A stretch of 64,000 bases of DNA, taken from Actinomadura sp. NBRC 104412 (GTDB lineage Bacteria > Actinomycetota > Actinomycetes > Streptosporangiales > Streptosporangiaceae). Positions 1-7,731 of the stretch are shown piece after piece. Position 1 is the first letter of the stretch; each line of letters begins with the position of its first letter. The stretch lies in the NCBI RefSeq assembly GCF_030269515.1, contig NZ_BSTM01000015.1, positions 62,001-126,000 on the forward strand. The letters run 5' to 3'. A program made the translations under genes and the position numbers. The notes below the pieces were generated by a model. The model worked only from the letters and a program-made list of their open reading frames with translations. It ran no database searches and was not told where the DNA came from.

Positions 1-174
1 GGGGAACGCGAGGCGGCCCTTGCCGTCGACCACCTCGGGGACGCCGTCGACCGGGATGCCGGGCGCGACCGTCACGATGCGCCCGGCGGCGATGCCGATG
101 TCGGCGGGGGCCGGGTCGTCGGCGTCGTGGGTGACGACCCGGACGTTCTTGATCACAAGGTCGTGGGTGCTCAC
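1..174 (-). CDS. cyclic amidohydrolase (dihydropyrimidinase-like), 5' part only
   Basis: Only the first 58 codons lie in the window; the gene runs off the left edge. It starts at GTG 174, and GTGA overlaps the stop of the MmgE/PrpD gene, so the two are probably translationally coupled. The visible residues (DLVIKNVRVVT, then IGIAAGRIVTVA, then VVDGKGRLAFP) match the beta-sandwich front of hydantoinase, dihydropyrimidinase, allantoinase and dihydroorotase. These are metal enzymes that open cyclic amides. The metal-binding HxH would lie just beyond the edge, so the exact substrate cannot be told. It is the third gene of the cyclase operon. Confidence 0.75.
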   Translation of the reverse strand, partial: MSTHDLVIKNVRVVTHDADDPAPADIGIAAGRIVTVAPGIPVDGVPEVVDGKGRLAFP

Positions 175-1616
175 GGGGTCTCCTCCAATGTCGCGGCTGC
201 GAGCTCGGTCAACGGGCCGAGCAGGGGTTCGGCGGCCCGCGGGAGCCCTTCCAGCCCGCGCACCCGCCGGACCACCGTGGCGGCGGCGTCCTCCGGCAGC
301 CACCCGGCGGTGTTGTCGCGGAACTTGCGGATCAGCTCCGCGTCGGACAGGGGACGGTCGGGGCCGCCCCGGTTGGTGAGGGCCTCGTGCCGCCACACCC
401 GTCCCTCGGTGTCCCGGACGGTCAGCACCGCCGGGAACCGCATCGGGAAGATCTCGGTGCATCGCCTGTCGGCCACCACCTCGACCCGGGCCATCAGAGC
501 GCGGCGGCGCGGGTCGCGGGCCAGCTCGTCGGTGTAGTCGGTCAGCGCGGCGCCCAGCCCGCCCCCGCCCAGCAGCCCGACCGCCACCGCGTACGGGCCG
601 CTGAACTGGGCCTGGTAGCCGGTCTCGGGGGCGCGTTTGACCTCGATCGGCTGCCCGATCGTCCGGATGACCGGGGCCGGGACGCCCAGCGTCACCGACT
701 CGACCTTCTCCGGCGGCAGGCCCTTCTCTCGAAGCGCGATCGCGGCGTCCACGGCGGCGTGGGTGAAGTGGTTGGCCGGATACGGCTTGAAGAAGATCCC
801 CGGAACGTGCCACTCGGTGCCGAGCCCGCCGGTGATCTCCTTGGCGTCGAACCGGCCGCGCAGGAACGCCTCGAAGAAGCCGAACCGTCCCTCCAGCACG
901 GTCGGCGGACCGGTGAAGCCGCGCCGCACCAGGTCGGCGGCCGTGACGGCGGAGTGCGCGGCCCAGCCGCAGTGCAGCCGCTTGACGGTGCCGCCGGTCC
1001 GGTTGGCCTCGATCAGCCCCGACGCCATGGACGCGGCGACTCCCAGGCAGTCCAGCAGCCGGTCCTGCGAGAGCCCCATCAGGACGCCCGCCGCGACGGC
1101 CCCGCCGAGGGCACCGCAGATGGACGTGGCGTGCTGCCCGTGCTCGAAGAAGATCGAGTTGCCCGCCTCGGCATCGTAGCCCGCCATGCCGATCCGGACG
1201 CAGATCTCAAGGCCGAGCGCGACGGCCCTGATCAGCTCCCGTCCGTCCGCGCCGGTCAGCTCGGCGGCGGCCAGCGCGGCCGGGACGACGCACGCGCTGG
1301 GGTGCAGGACGGACGGCAGGTGCGTGTCGTCGTAGTCCAGCGAGTGCGCCAGGACCCCGTTGGCGAGCGCGGCCTGCGCGGCCGGGACCTTGCCCGGGCC
1401 GCCGCCGACGACCTGGGCCTGCGCGGCACCGCCCTGGTCGCGGACGTACGCGACGATGGCCTTGCTGGTGGGAAGGCCCTGCGAGGCGACGCACAGGCCG
1501 AGGATGTCCAGCACCCGCCGGCGGACGCTGTCCACGACCTCCGGCGGCAGGTCGCCGAAGGTCGTCTCGGCGGCGAACCGCGCCAGAACGACGGCAAGGG
1601 GCTCCTGCTCACCCAT
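171..1616 (-). CDS. MmgE/PrpD family protein (2-methylcitrate dehydratase-like)
   Basis: 481 residues, the normal length for the family. The start MGEQEPLAVVLARFAAETTF and the segment RRRVLDILGLCVASQG are the usual MmgE/PrpD opening; GQHATSICGALGGAVAAG and PYPANHFTHAA are further family signatures. Known members are 2-methylcitrate dehydratase and cis-aconitate decarboxylase, but many members in actinomycete catabolic clusters have no known substrate. It overlaps the cyclase stop by 8 bases (ATG at 1616, TGA at 1611-1609), has a good GGAGGG site, and overlaps the amidohydrolase start by 4. This suggests one coupled operon handling a ring compound. The precise reaction is not inferred. Confidence 0.85.
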   Translation of the reverse strand: MGEQEPLAVVLARFAAETTFGDLPPEVVDSVRRRVLDILGLCVASQGLPTSKAIVAYVRDQGGAAQAQVVGGGPGKVPAAQAALANGVLAHSLDYDDTHLPSVLHPSACVVPAALAAAELTGADGRELIRAVALGLEICVRIGMAGYDAEAGNSIFFEHGQHATSICGALGGAVAAGVLMGLSQDRLLDCLGVAASMASGLIEANRTGGTVKRLHCGWAAHSAVTAADLVRRGFTGPPTVLEGRFGFFEAFLRGRFDAKEITGGLGTEWHVPGIFFKPYPANHFTHAAVDAAIALREKGLPPEKVESVTLGVPAPVIRTIGQPIEVKRAPETGYQAQFSGPYAVAVGLLGGGGLGAALTDYTDELARDPRRRALMARVEVVADRRCTEIFPMRFPAVLTVRDTEGRVWRHEALTNRGGPDRPLSDAELIRKFRDNTAGWLPEDAAATVVRRVRGLEGLPRAAEPLLGPLTELAAATLEETP

Positions 1617-2493
1617 CGGCGCCCTCCCCGGTGTGGCCCACGAGGGCGAGCGGGCGGACAGGCGACCCGGTGGCGCCGACCAGCGGCAGCGGCGACAGCA
1701 CGAACGTGAACTCGTGCACCCCGGCGGCGGCCAGACCCTCCAGGTCGAGCGTCTCGATGATGTAGATGCCGGACTCCACCAGCAGCACCCGATGGGCGGG
1801 CAGCAGGCTGTGGCCCTGGCCCGGCGGGAGGCGTTCGAACGCGATGGTGTCGGCCCCGGCGGCGTGCACGTCGCGGCTCGCCAGCCAGCGCGCGCCGTCC
1901 TCCCCCACGCCGGGGACGCCGCTGTCGGCGCCGACGTAGGTGGCGGGGTCGGGCGCGTCGAAGAGACGCCCCCACCCGCTGCGGATCAGCACGACATCGC
2001 CCGCGCCCGGCGAGGTGCCCTGCCGCTCCACCGTCCGGTCGAGGTCGGCCGGGGTGATCTCGTAGCCGGGTGCGCAGGAGTCCAGGCCGAGCGCGGCCGG
2101 CACGTCCAGCAGCACGCCACGGCGGACCATCGGCTCGATGGTGTGCACGCCGTGTTCCAGGTACCGGCCGCCCACGCCCGCCTGTGCCGCGTCGGCGCCG
2201 CCATAAAGCCGCCCGTCCTGGGACACGTGCGCCAGCGCGTCGATGTGCGTGCCGACATGCGTGCCCATGACGAGCATGTCGTTCGCGGCCGACGCCCCGT
2301 CCGCGCGGACCCGGTCGCCGTGCCTGCGCGGCAGCGTATGCCAGTACGCCGGATGGTTGGGCGACTGCGGCATGCCGATGAACAGCGGACGGCCCAGGTC
2401 GTGCACGTCCACGCCGCCGCGCAGTGCCTCCAGGAGCGGGTCCGCCGGGCCGCCGTGTCCGGCCCGTGGGAGCGCCCGCGTCGTTTCACTCAC
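1609..2493 (-). CDS. cyclase family protein (kynurenine formamidase-like metal hydrolase)
   Basis: 294 residues with the family signature GTHVGTHIDALAHV (metal-binding HxGTHxD) around residue 75-90, preceded by GMPQSPNHPAYWH. Cyclase (PF04199) proteins are zinc- or manganese-dependent hydrolases such as kynurenine formamidase and isatin hydrolase, acting on amide or lactam bonds. It is the first gene of a three-gene coupled operon with MmgE/PrpD and a cyclic amidohydrolase, which fits opening of an N-containing ring. The promoter should lie in the approximately 400-base gap to 2890, which carries two palindromic boxes. The substrate is unknown. Confidence 0.85.
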   Translation of the reverse strand: MSETTRALPRAGHGGPADPLLEALRGGVDVHDLGRPLFIGMPQSPNHPAYWHTLPRRHGDRVRADGASAANDMLVMGTHVGTHIDALAHVSQDGRLYGGADAAQAGVGGRYLEHGVHTIEPMVRRGVLLDVPAALGLDSCAPGYEITPADLDRTVERQGTSPGAGDVVLIRSGWGRLFDAPDPATYVGADSGVPGVGEDGARWLASRDVHAAGADTIAFERLPPGQGHSLLPAHRVLLVESGIYIIETLDLEGLAAAGVHEFTFVLSPLPLVGATGSPVRPLALVGHTGEGADG

Positions 2494-2794
2494 GTTCGTC
2501 TCGATTCTCGGTCGCTTGCGTTGCCCTCGGATGCCGACAGGTTCGGCGCGACCGTGGCCGTCCTTGGAACGGCCGTGCCCCGCCGGTCGCGCCGCTCATC
2601 CGGTGGTCTCGGCGTCCCGCTCGTGGGCACCGTCGATCGTTCCTGCGTTGCCGGGTCGGCGGGTGGTCACAGTTCCTCCAGAGCGATGAGCGGCGACCGG
2701 GCCGGGGCCATGCCGGCCGGGCCGTTGTCCGGGTTCTTCTCGCCCCATGGCCCGTAGGTGATCCTCATGCGGTGAGCAGCCCCCCAAGAACCTG

Positions 2795-2807
2795 AAGGTC
2801 TGACTTT
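2795..2807. promoter_or_regulatory. GTC-N-GAC box 1 (candidate GntR operator)
   Basis: AAGGTCTGACTTT is an imperfect palindrome centred on 2801. Near-identical 13-base boxes sit at 4506 (next to the GntR start codon) and 7008. It lies in the divergent gap 2494-2890 between the cyclase operon and the nitrilase remnant. Besides this box and the TTCCG box at 2839, nothing else was seen in that gap. Confidence 0.5.
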
Positions 2808-2838
2808 TCGGCAGTCAGGCCCTTGTATGGGCGAGATA

Positions 2839-2853
2839 TTCCGCTTAGCGTAA
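2839..2853. promoter_or_regulatory. TTCCG-N5-CGGAA box 1 (candidate IclR operator)
   Basis: TTCCGCTTAGCGTAA matches the TTCCG-N5-CGGAA pattern with one mismatch. The same pattern recurs at 4587, 5316 and 8639, in each case in front of a gene of this cluster. It lies 38 bases before the nitrilase remnant. Assignment to the IclR protein at 5426 is inference. Confidence 0.45.
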
Positions 2854-2890
2854 CGGCGTTCCAATCCCCAACGAAAGGGGGGGTCGATCC

Positions 2891-3265
2891 GTGGACCAGA
2901 ACGCGCCTCCCGCGGGACCCGCCTACCGGGCCCTCGCGCTACAGACCAGGACCGAGGCCGTCAACGGGCTGTCGCCCGCCGCGGCGCGCGAGGCGATGGC
3001 CGCGTCCATCGCCCGGATCGGCGCCGAGGTCGCCGCCGCCAAACGCTGGGTCGGCCCCGACCTGCGCCTGGTCGTCCTGCCCGAGTACGTGCTCAGCGGC
3101 TTCCCCATGGGCGAGCCGATCGAGCGCTGGCGGGACATGGCCGCGCTCGCCCCGGACGGACCCGAGGACGAGGCGCTGAGCGGCCTGGACGGCGCCGCCC
3201 CCGAACGCGCGTGGTTCGACCGCAGGCAGCGCGAATCGATCGCCCGCCTGACCGACGACTCCTGA
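2891..3265 (+). pseudogene. nitrilase / carbon-nitrogen hydrolase remnant (internally deleted)
   Basis: An open frame of 124 residues from GTG 2891, behind an A-rich then G-rich ribosome site. Residues 20-75 fit the start of a nitrilase-superfamily protein, including LRLVVLPEYVLSGFP, which carries the first Glu of the Glu-Lys-Cys triad. After PDGPE the sequence jumps to an unrelated or C-terminal tail (GAAPERAWFDRRQRES). The Lys and Cys regions are absent. Intact relatives are about 270-330 residues, so roughly 150 or more residues appear deleted in frame. It cannot be catalytic as it stands. Whether the deletion is real or an assembly fault cannot be decided here. Confidence 0.6.
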
Positions 3266-3286
3266 CAGAGGGGAGCGGGAACTTCG

Positions 3287-3739
3287 ATGGGATCGCTCCG
3301 CGAGGACATGCCGCTGCTCGCCCGGCACGAGGGCCGGTGGAAGGGCACCTACACCTACGTCGACGCCGAGGGAACGGTCACCGACCGGCACGAGTCGCTG
3401 CTGACCTGCACCCTCCCCGAGGGCAAGGACCACGACTACCACCAGGTCAACGAGTACACCTGGCCCGACGGCCGCACCGAGACGCATGTCTCCCCCGGCG
3501 TCTACCGGGGCGGCGGCCGCTGCGTGTTCGACACCGACCGGCTGCGCGGCGAGTTCTGGCAGCTCGACGACCAGGTCATCTACCTGAACTGGATGTACAA
3601 GGCCGAGGGCGAGGACCTGCGGCTGTTCGAGCTGATCCACCTCAGCGCGGACGGCCGCAGGCGCAACCGGGTGTGGCAGTGGATCCGGGACGGCGTCTGC
3701 TACCAGCGCACCCTGATCAACGAGACCAGGATCACCTGA
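3287..3739 (+). CDS. DUF3598-like beta-barrel protein
   Basis: 150 residues, intact, 21 bases after the nitrilase remnant, with a G-rich ribosome site at about 3269. The pattern LARHEGRWKGTYTYVDAEG, then many alternating hydrophobic and aromatic strands (GEFWQLDDQVIYLNWMYKA), resembles DUF3598 proteins, which have a calycin-like barrel fold. No catalytic motif is evident; a small-ligand binding or isomerase-like role is possible but unproven. It sits in the catabolic cluster and probably shares its rightward transcript. Confidence 0.6.
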   Translation: MGSLREDMPLLARHEGRWKGTYTYVDAEGTVTDRHESLLTCTLPEGKDHDYHQVNEYTWPDGRTETHVSPGVYRGGGRCVFDTDRLRGEFWQLDDQVIYLNWMYKAEGEDLRLFELIHLSADGRRRNRVWQWIRDGVCYQRTLINETRIT

Positions 3740-4501
3740 TCATTCCGAGGCCCGCCGGGCGAGCGCGCGGGTGCGGTCGATGCTGGTGTAGGTCTCGCGC
3801 AGGTTCTCCAGGTGGGCGTGGCACGCCTCGCGGGCGCCCTGCTCGTCGCGCGCCTCGATCCGGTCGAGGATGTCGCGGTGGTCGCGGTCGACGCCGTACC
3901 AGAACCGGTCCGGGGCGTCCTGGCGCAGGAACCGCTCGTTGAGCACCCGGAACACCGGCTGCGTGAGGACCTCCAGGAACGGGTTGTCCGCCAGCTTCAG
4001 CAGGACGGCGTGAAAGTGCCGGTTCGGGGCGAAGATCTCGACGGGGTCGACGGAGCCCGGGTCGAACAGCGAGCCCCGCAGCTCGGCCCGGCCCTCGTCG
4101 TCCGCGCGGACGGCGGCCAGCCCGGCGGCGGGCACCTCCAGCATCTCCCGGATCTCCAGCAGCTTGCCGACCGTGATCCGGGTGTCCGAGGCGAGCAGGT
4201 TGAGGCTGGTCGCGAGGTACTCGGTGATCTGGTCGGGCTGCGGGTAGGCCACGAAGCTGCCGCCCGCCACGCCGCGCGTGGTGGTGATGAGGTTCTGGCT
4301 CGCCAGCAGCCGCAGCGCCTCGCGCACGGTGCTGCGGCTGACCCCGTGCTCGGCCGACAGCTCGGGCTCGACCGGCAGCCGGTCGCCGGGCTTGTACTCC
4401 CCGGCGAGGATGCGGTCGCGCAGCTCGGCCGCGATCCCGGCGTAGGCGGGGAGCGGGGCGGTCGGCCGGTCGGGTCCTCTGTCGGCGGTCACACTGATCA
4501 T
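3740..4501 (-). CDS. GntR family regulator, FadR/FCD subfamily
   Basis: Winged-helix domain at residues 15-85 (IAAELRDRILAGEYKPGDRL, then LSAEHGVSRSTVREALRLL), followed by an all-helical FCD ligand domain with metal-site-type residues (LEIREMLEVPAA, NRHFHAVLL, DRDHRDILDRI). About 253 residues from ATG 4501, chosen because this gives the usual N-terminus; a start at 4552 is also open. A GTCAGAC palindrome lies 5 bases upstream of the start, which suggests self-repression. It probably senses an acid intermediate of the surrounding catabolic genes. Its stop lies immediately beside the DUF3598-like stop. Confidence 0.88.
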   Translation of the reverse strand: MISVTADRGPDRPTAPLPAYAGIAAELRDRILAGEYKPGDRLPVEPELSAEHGVSRSTVREALRLLASQNLITTTRGVAGGSFVAYPQPDQITEYLATSLNLLASDTRITVGKLLEIREMLEVPAAGLAAVRADDEGRAELRGSLFDPGSVDPVEIFAPNRHFHAVLLKLADNPFLEVLTQPVFRVLNERFLRQDAPDRFWYGVDRDHRDILDRIEARDEQGAREACHAHLENLRETYTSIDRTRALARRASE

Positions 4502-4505
4502 CGTA

Positions 4506-4518
4506 AACGTCAGACTTT
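4506..4518. promoter_or_regulatory. GTC-N-GAC box 2 at the GntR start
   Basis: AACGTCAGACTTT, centred on 4512, immediately in front of the GntR start codon. It is nearly identical to the boxes at 2795 and 7008. The position fits autoregulation by the GntR protein. Confidence 0.55.
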
Positions 4519-4586
4519 CCAGCGGCCAGGCATTGACGCACTGGCCTCGCACTCGGCAAGCTCTCTATAAGCCATACGGAATCTTA

Positions 4587-4601
4587 TTCCGATGATCGGA
4601 A
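4587..4601. promoter_or_regulatory. TTCCG-N5-CGGAA box 2
   Basis: TTCCGATGATCGGAA is a perfect 15-base palindrome, 15 bases before the ligase remnant and just upstream of its ribosome site. It is the best copy of the repeated TTCCG-N5-CGGAA pattern. Confidence 0.55.
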
Positions 4602-4615
4602 CATGGAGGTGACTC

Positions 4616-4978
4616 GTGGCACTGTCCCCGGGCGGTGCGCCGCTCACGATGGCCGGTGGCGTGCGCGAGTTCGCCGCCGCCACGCCGGGCACCGTCGCGC
4701 TGATCGAGGGCGGGCGGAGCCTGACCTACCGGGCGCCCGCCGTCCTGAAGGAATGGGTGATGGACGCGTTCCCGCACGCCGGGGTACACGAGCTGTACGG
4801 CTCCACGGAGGCGGGCGTCGTCACCAACTGCCGTCCGCACGACGCCGACCGCACCGGGTCGGTGGGCCGGCCCTGGTACATGACGGAGATCCGGATCGTG
4901 GACGACGCCGGAAACCCCGTCGGCCCCGGTGAGCGGGGCGAACTGTTCAGCCGCTCCCCGTTCCTGATGAACGGCCAG
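4616..4978 (+). pseudogene. AMP-forming acyl-CoA ligase remnant
   Basis: Starts at GTG 4616 with a clear GGAGG site. The first 40 residues (REFAAATPGTVALIEGGRSL) are a typical ligase front. The sequence then jumps from LTYRAPA straight to LKEWVMDAF and HELYGSTEAGVVTNC, the conserved A5-type motif deep in the adenylation domain, and continues to GELFSRSPFLMNGQ. About 200 residues with the P-loop are missing in the middle, and the C-terminal lid domain is also missing. At about 4979 it runs head-on into the truncated NTF2-like gene. The remnant cannot be an active ligase. Confidence 0.65.
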
Positions 4979-5295
4979 CTCATCCGCATGCGCAGCCGCC
5001 CGTCCTTGCCGTCGCCGTGGACGTCGTAGTCGATGACCCCGGCGACCTGGACGAGCGTGTCGGGCTCGAACAGGTACGGGCCCTCGATCCAGCGGAAGCC
5101 GTCGATCCGAATCGGCGCCTGGAAGTACGCGCGCCAGCCCCGCTCGATGCGGTCGCCGCCACGGGTCGTCCAGCGCGGCCCCTCAGGGAAGACGTAGGCG
5201 TCGGGCTCGGCGGAGAACGCGTCGAGCACGGCGTCGAGGTCCCGGTCGATGACGGCTTGCAGCATTCCCTCGACGGCTGCGAGCGGAGTCTCCAT
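4979..5295 (-). pseudogene. NTF2/SnoaL-like protein, 3'-truncated
   Basis: From ATG 5295 (GGAGA six bases upstream) the protein reads METPLAAVEGMLQAVIDRDL and on to VQVAGVIDYDVHGDGKDGRL, a SnoaL/NTF2-like cone-fold pattern. After residue ~100 the frame runs into the antisense of the ligase remnant, so the last strand is lost and the open frame continues meaninglessly. The family contains polyketide cyclases, ketosteroid isomerases and small binding proteins; which one applies here cannot be told. It is divergent from the IclR gene. Confidence 0.55.
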
Positions 5296-5315
5296 GGCAT
5301 TCTCCATCAGAGCGG

Positions 5316-5330
5316 GTCCCGCGGAGCGGA
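5316..5330. promoter_or_regulatory. TTCCG-N5-CGGAA box 3
   Basis: TCCCGCGGAGCGGAA fits the TTCCG-N5-CGGAA pattern with one mismatch. It lies in the divergent gap between the NTF2-like gene and the IclR gene, a natural place for autoregulation. Confidence 0.4.
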
Positions 5331-5425
5331 ACGGCTTTACACTGGTGAAACGGGCCGTGGTCGCGCGCCTGCTCCATGTTCCGGTTCGCCCGGTGACAGC
5401 TCGGGATCGGGAAGGATCCACCCCC

Positions 5426-6256
5426 ATGACCAGCACTGCCGACGTCGGCGAGGTCCCCGTGCCCAAGCAGGAACGGAACGGCGGGCGCGGCGGCGGGCAG
5501 ACGACGGCCACGGTGGAGCGCGCGGCCGACGTCCTGATGTTCTTCGCCGAGCAGCGGTCGCGGACCCTCGGGGTCACCGAGGTCGCCAACGCGCTCAAGC
5601 TGTCCAAGGCCGCCGTGCACCGCATCCTCACGTCGCTGCGCCGGCACGGCCTGATCGAGTTGGACGAGTCGTCGCGGCGGTACTCGCTCGGCATCGGCGC
5701 GATGAAGCTCGGCATGGCGTACCTGGAGCGGATGGACGTGCGGACGGTCGCGCGTCCCGAGCTGGTCGCGCTGTCGGAGCGCACGGCCGAGACCGCGACG
5801 CTGTCGGTGCGTTCCGGCTGGACCCGCTCCTACATCGACCAGGTGACGCCGCGCCGCGAGCTCATCATGTCGGTGACGCTGGGCGTCCCCTATCCGCTGC
5901 ACGCGGGCGCGTCCTCCAAGGCGTTCCTGGCGTTCCTGCCGGACGAGGAGATCGAGCACTACCTGTCGCAGCCGTCGCTGGAGCAGCTCACCCCGGCCAC
6001 CATCACCAACGTCCCCCGGTTGCGGCGCGAGATCGAGGAGATCCGTGCCCGCGGCCATGCCCGCTCCACCGCGGAACGGCAGGCGGGCGCGGCGTCCGTG
6101 GCCGCCCCGATCCTGGACCAGAGCGGGCGGCCCATCGCCGTCGTGAGCGTCAGCGGCCCGATCGAGCGGTTCCTTGAGGACACCGACGCCCACGCGGCCG
6201 CGCTGCTGCGCACGACGCGCCTGCTGTCGGAGCGCTTCGGTCATCGTCCGGAGTGA
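5426..6256 (+). CDS. IclR family transcriptional regulator
   Basis: 276 residues from ATG 5426, with a GAAGGA site. Winged helix at residues 28-90 (VERAADVLMFF, VTEVANALKLSKAAVHRILTSL), then the IclR effector domain (AYLERMDVRTVARPEL, LHAGASSKAFLAFLP, AASVAAPILDQSGRPIAVVSVSGP). IclR proteins bind aromatic or short-chain acid effectors and act as repressors or activators. It sits centrally in the catabolic cluster, and a repeated TTCCG-N5-CGGAA palindrome in four promoters is a plausible target. Intact, unlike its structural neighbours. Confidence 0.9.
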   Translation: MTSTADVGEVPVPKQERNGGRGGGQTTATVERAADVLMFFAEQRSRTLGVTEVANALKLSKAAVHRILTSLRRHGLIELDESSRRYSLGIGAMKLGMAYLERMDVRTVARPELVALSERTAETATLSVRSGWTRSYIDQVTPRRELIMSVTLGVPYPLHAGASSKAFLAFLPDEEIEHYLSQPSLEQLTPATITNVPRLRREIEEIRARGHARSTAERQAGAASVAAPILDQSGRPIAVVSVSGPIERFLEDTDAHAAALLRTTRLLSERFGHRPE

Positions 6257-6271
6257 GCGTGCCATCCGGGT

Positions 6272-6985
6272 TCAGTACGCGGTGGTGCCGGGCTTGACCA
6301 CGCCGAGCACCGCGGCGGCGACCACCAGCGCCCAGATGAGCAGGACATAGGGGATGCTGCCCTGGACGGCTCCCCGGATGTCGCGTTCGACCTCCGGGCT
6401 GCTTCCCTTGGCGAGCAGCGTGCCCCAGGCGGCGCCGAACGGCCGCAGCCTCACCCGGATCATCAGGCCCCCGGCGATGCACAGCGCGTACGCGGCGACC
6501 TTGCCGGCGAGCCACTTGGGGTTGGACGTGACGCCGAACGGCTCCTCCGCCACGAAGGTGTAGGCGGCGGCGCCGAGCAGGCCGGCGACGAGCGCGCCTC
6601 GTACGGCGAAGTCGGTGCGGTGGACGGCGTCGCCGAACCGGCCGGGCCGCCTCCGGTAGTCGGCGATGACCAGCCACAGCCAGGCGAGCGACAGCACCCA
6701 TACGGCGGCCGGCGGCAATCCGTAGAAAAGGTCGCGGCCCAGCTCGTCGGCGGCCATCAGCGTGACGCCGCTCGGCAGGAACAGCACCAGGCAGATCCGC
6801 GGTGACATGTCCACCACGTGCATGACCTTCACGGCGACGCCCCGCGCCTCGGCGGACAGCTCCGGCTTGAGGATGAACCGGCTGGCGTAGAAGACGCCCA
6901 GGTCACCGCCCAGCCAGTAGGCGAACAGGATGATGTGCAGCAGGATCGCCCAACTGTGCAGCGTCCAGCCGTGCGTGCCGACCAC
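6272..6985 (-). CDS. six-helix integral membrane protein, function unknown
   Basis: 237 residues from GTG 6985 behind AGAGGA. Hydrophobic helices are visible around SWAILLHIILFAYWLGG, ICLVLFLPSGVTLMAA, VWVLSLAWLWLVIADY, GALVAGLLGAAAYTF, LAGKVAAYALCIAGGLM and IPYVLLIWALVVAAAVLGV. The N-terminal histidine-bearing helix (LHIILFAYWLGGDLGVFYASR) resembles CopD/DUF2269-type membrane proteins, but no firm family call is made. It diverges from the aldehyde dehydrogenase remnant, with a GTCAGAC box in the gap. It could be a transporter or a heme/copper-linked membrane subunit. Confidence 0.65.
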   Translation of the reverse strand: MVGTHGWTLHSWAILLHIILFAYWLGGDLGVFYASRFILKPELSAEARGVAVKVMHVVDMSPRICLVLFLPSGVTLMAADELGRDLFYGLPPAAVWVLSLAWLWLVIADYRRRPGRFGDAVHRTDFAVRGALVAGLLGAAAYTFVAEEPFGVTSNPKWLAGKVAAYALCIAGGLMIRVRLRPFGAAWGTLLAKGSSPEVERDIRGAVQGSIPYVLLIWALVVAAAVLGVVKPGTTAY

Positions 6986-7007
6986 GGGTCCTCTGTCATG
7001 GCGCTAA

Positions 7008-7020
7008 AACGTCAGACTTA
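7008..7020. promoter_or_regulatory. GTC-N-GAC box 3
   Basis: AACGTCAGACTTA in the divergent gap between the membrane-protein gene (start 6985) and the aldehyde dehydrogenase remnant (start 7090). It matches the boxes at 2795 and 4506. The same gap also holds two CGGAACAT half-sites at 7045 and 7065. Confidence 0.5.
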
Positions 7021-7089
7021 TTCGTACCATCATTCTCCCCGTGGCGGAACATCGTCACATTAATCGGAACATGCTCTTGGGAGGCGTCC

Positions 7090-7731
7090 ATGGGACGACC
7101 GATCGGCGTGCGCGACCCACGCACCGGCGCGATCGACCACACCCTCGTCTGCGCCGACGCCGCGGAGGTCGGCGCCGCGGCGGAACGGGCGCGCGCGGCG
7201 CAGCCCGGATGGCTGGCCCTAGCTGGGGCCGGTCATCTCCGCCGCGCAGATCGGGATCATCGAGGACCATCTCGCCGACGCCGTCGCCCGGGGCGCCACC
7301 GTCCACTGCGGCGGCGAGGTGCGCGTCCTGGGCGGCGGCGCGTACGTCGAGCCGACCGTCCTGACCGGCGTCGACCACGGCATGCGGGTCATGCGGGAGG
7401 AGACGTTCGGCCCATCCTGCCGGTCATGCCGTTCGCGGACGCCGACGAGGCCGTGGCGCTGGCCAACGACAGCGAGTACGGCCTGTCGGCCGCCGTGTTC
7501 GCGTCCACCACCGAGGCCGCCATGGAGATCGGGCTGCGGCTGGAGGCGGGCGGCATCAGCGTCAACGACGCGTCCCTCACCGGCTTCGTGATGGACGGCG
7601 AGAAGAACGCCTTCAAGTCCTCCGGGCTCGGCGGATCGCGGATGGGTCCCGCGTCCATCCGGCGCTTCTACCGGCAGCGCTCCTTCCTGATCCGCGATCC
7701 GCAGGACCGGGCTCCCTGGTGGTTCGCGTGA
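7090..7731 (+). pseudogene. aldehyde dehydrogenase remnant (deletion plus frameshift)
   Basis: Good GGGAGG site and ATG at 7090. Residues 1-43 (IGVRDPRTGAIDHTLVCADA ending in QPGWLAL) are an ALDH front. At about 7221 the sequence jumps, in another frame, to GPVISAAQIGIIEDHLADAV and VEPTVLTGVDHGMRVMREE of the C-terminal third. At about 7411 one base is missing (GAGACGTTCGGCCC runs into ATCCTGCCG), and the correct reading continues as ILPVMPFADADEAVALAND to the end. About 250 residues, including the catalytic Cys and Glu, are gone. An enzyme of this family would oxidise an aldehyde intermediate of the pathway; this copy cannot. Confidence 0.7.

Noticed and set aside
387..1709. Long plus-strand open frame over the MmgE/PrpD gene
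   Set aside because: Its protein is Arg/Gly/Ala rich without motifs and lies antisense to a clear family member; typical GC-rich shadow.
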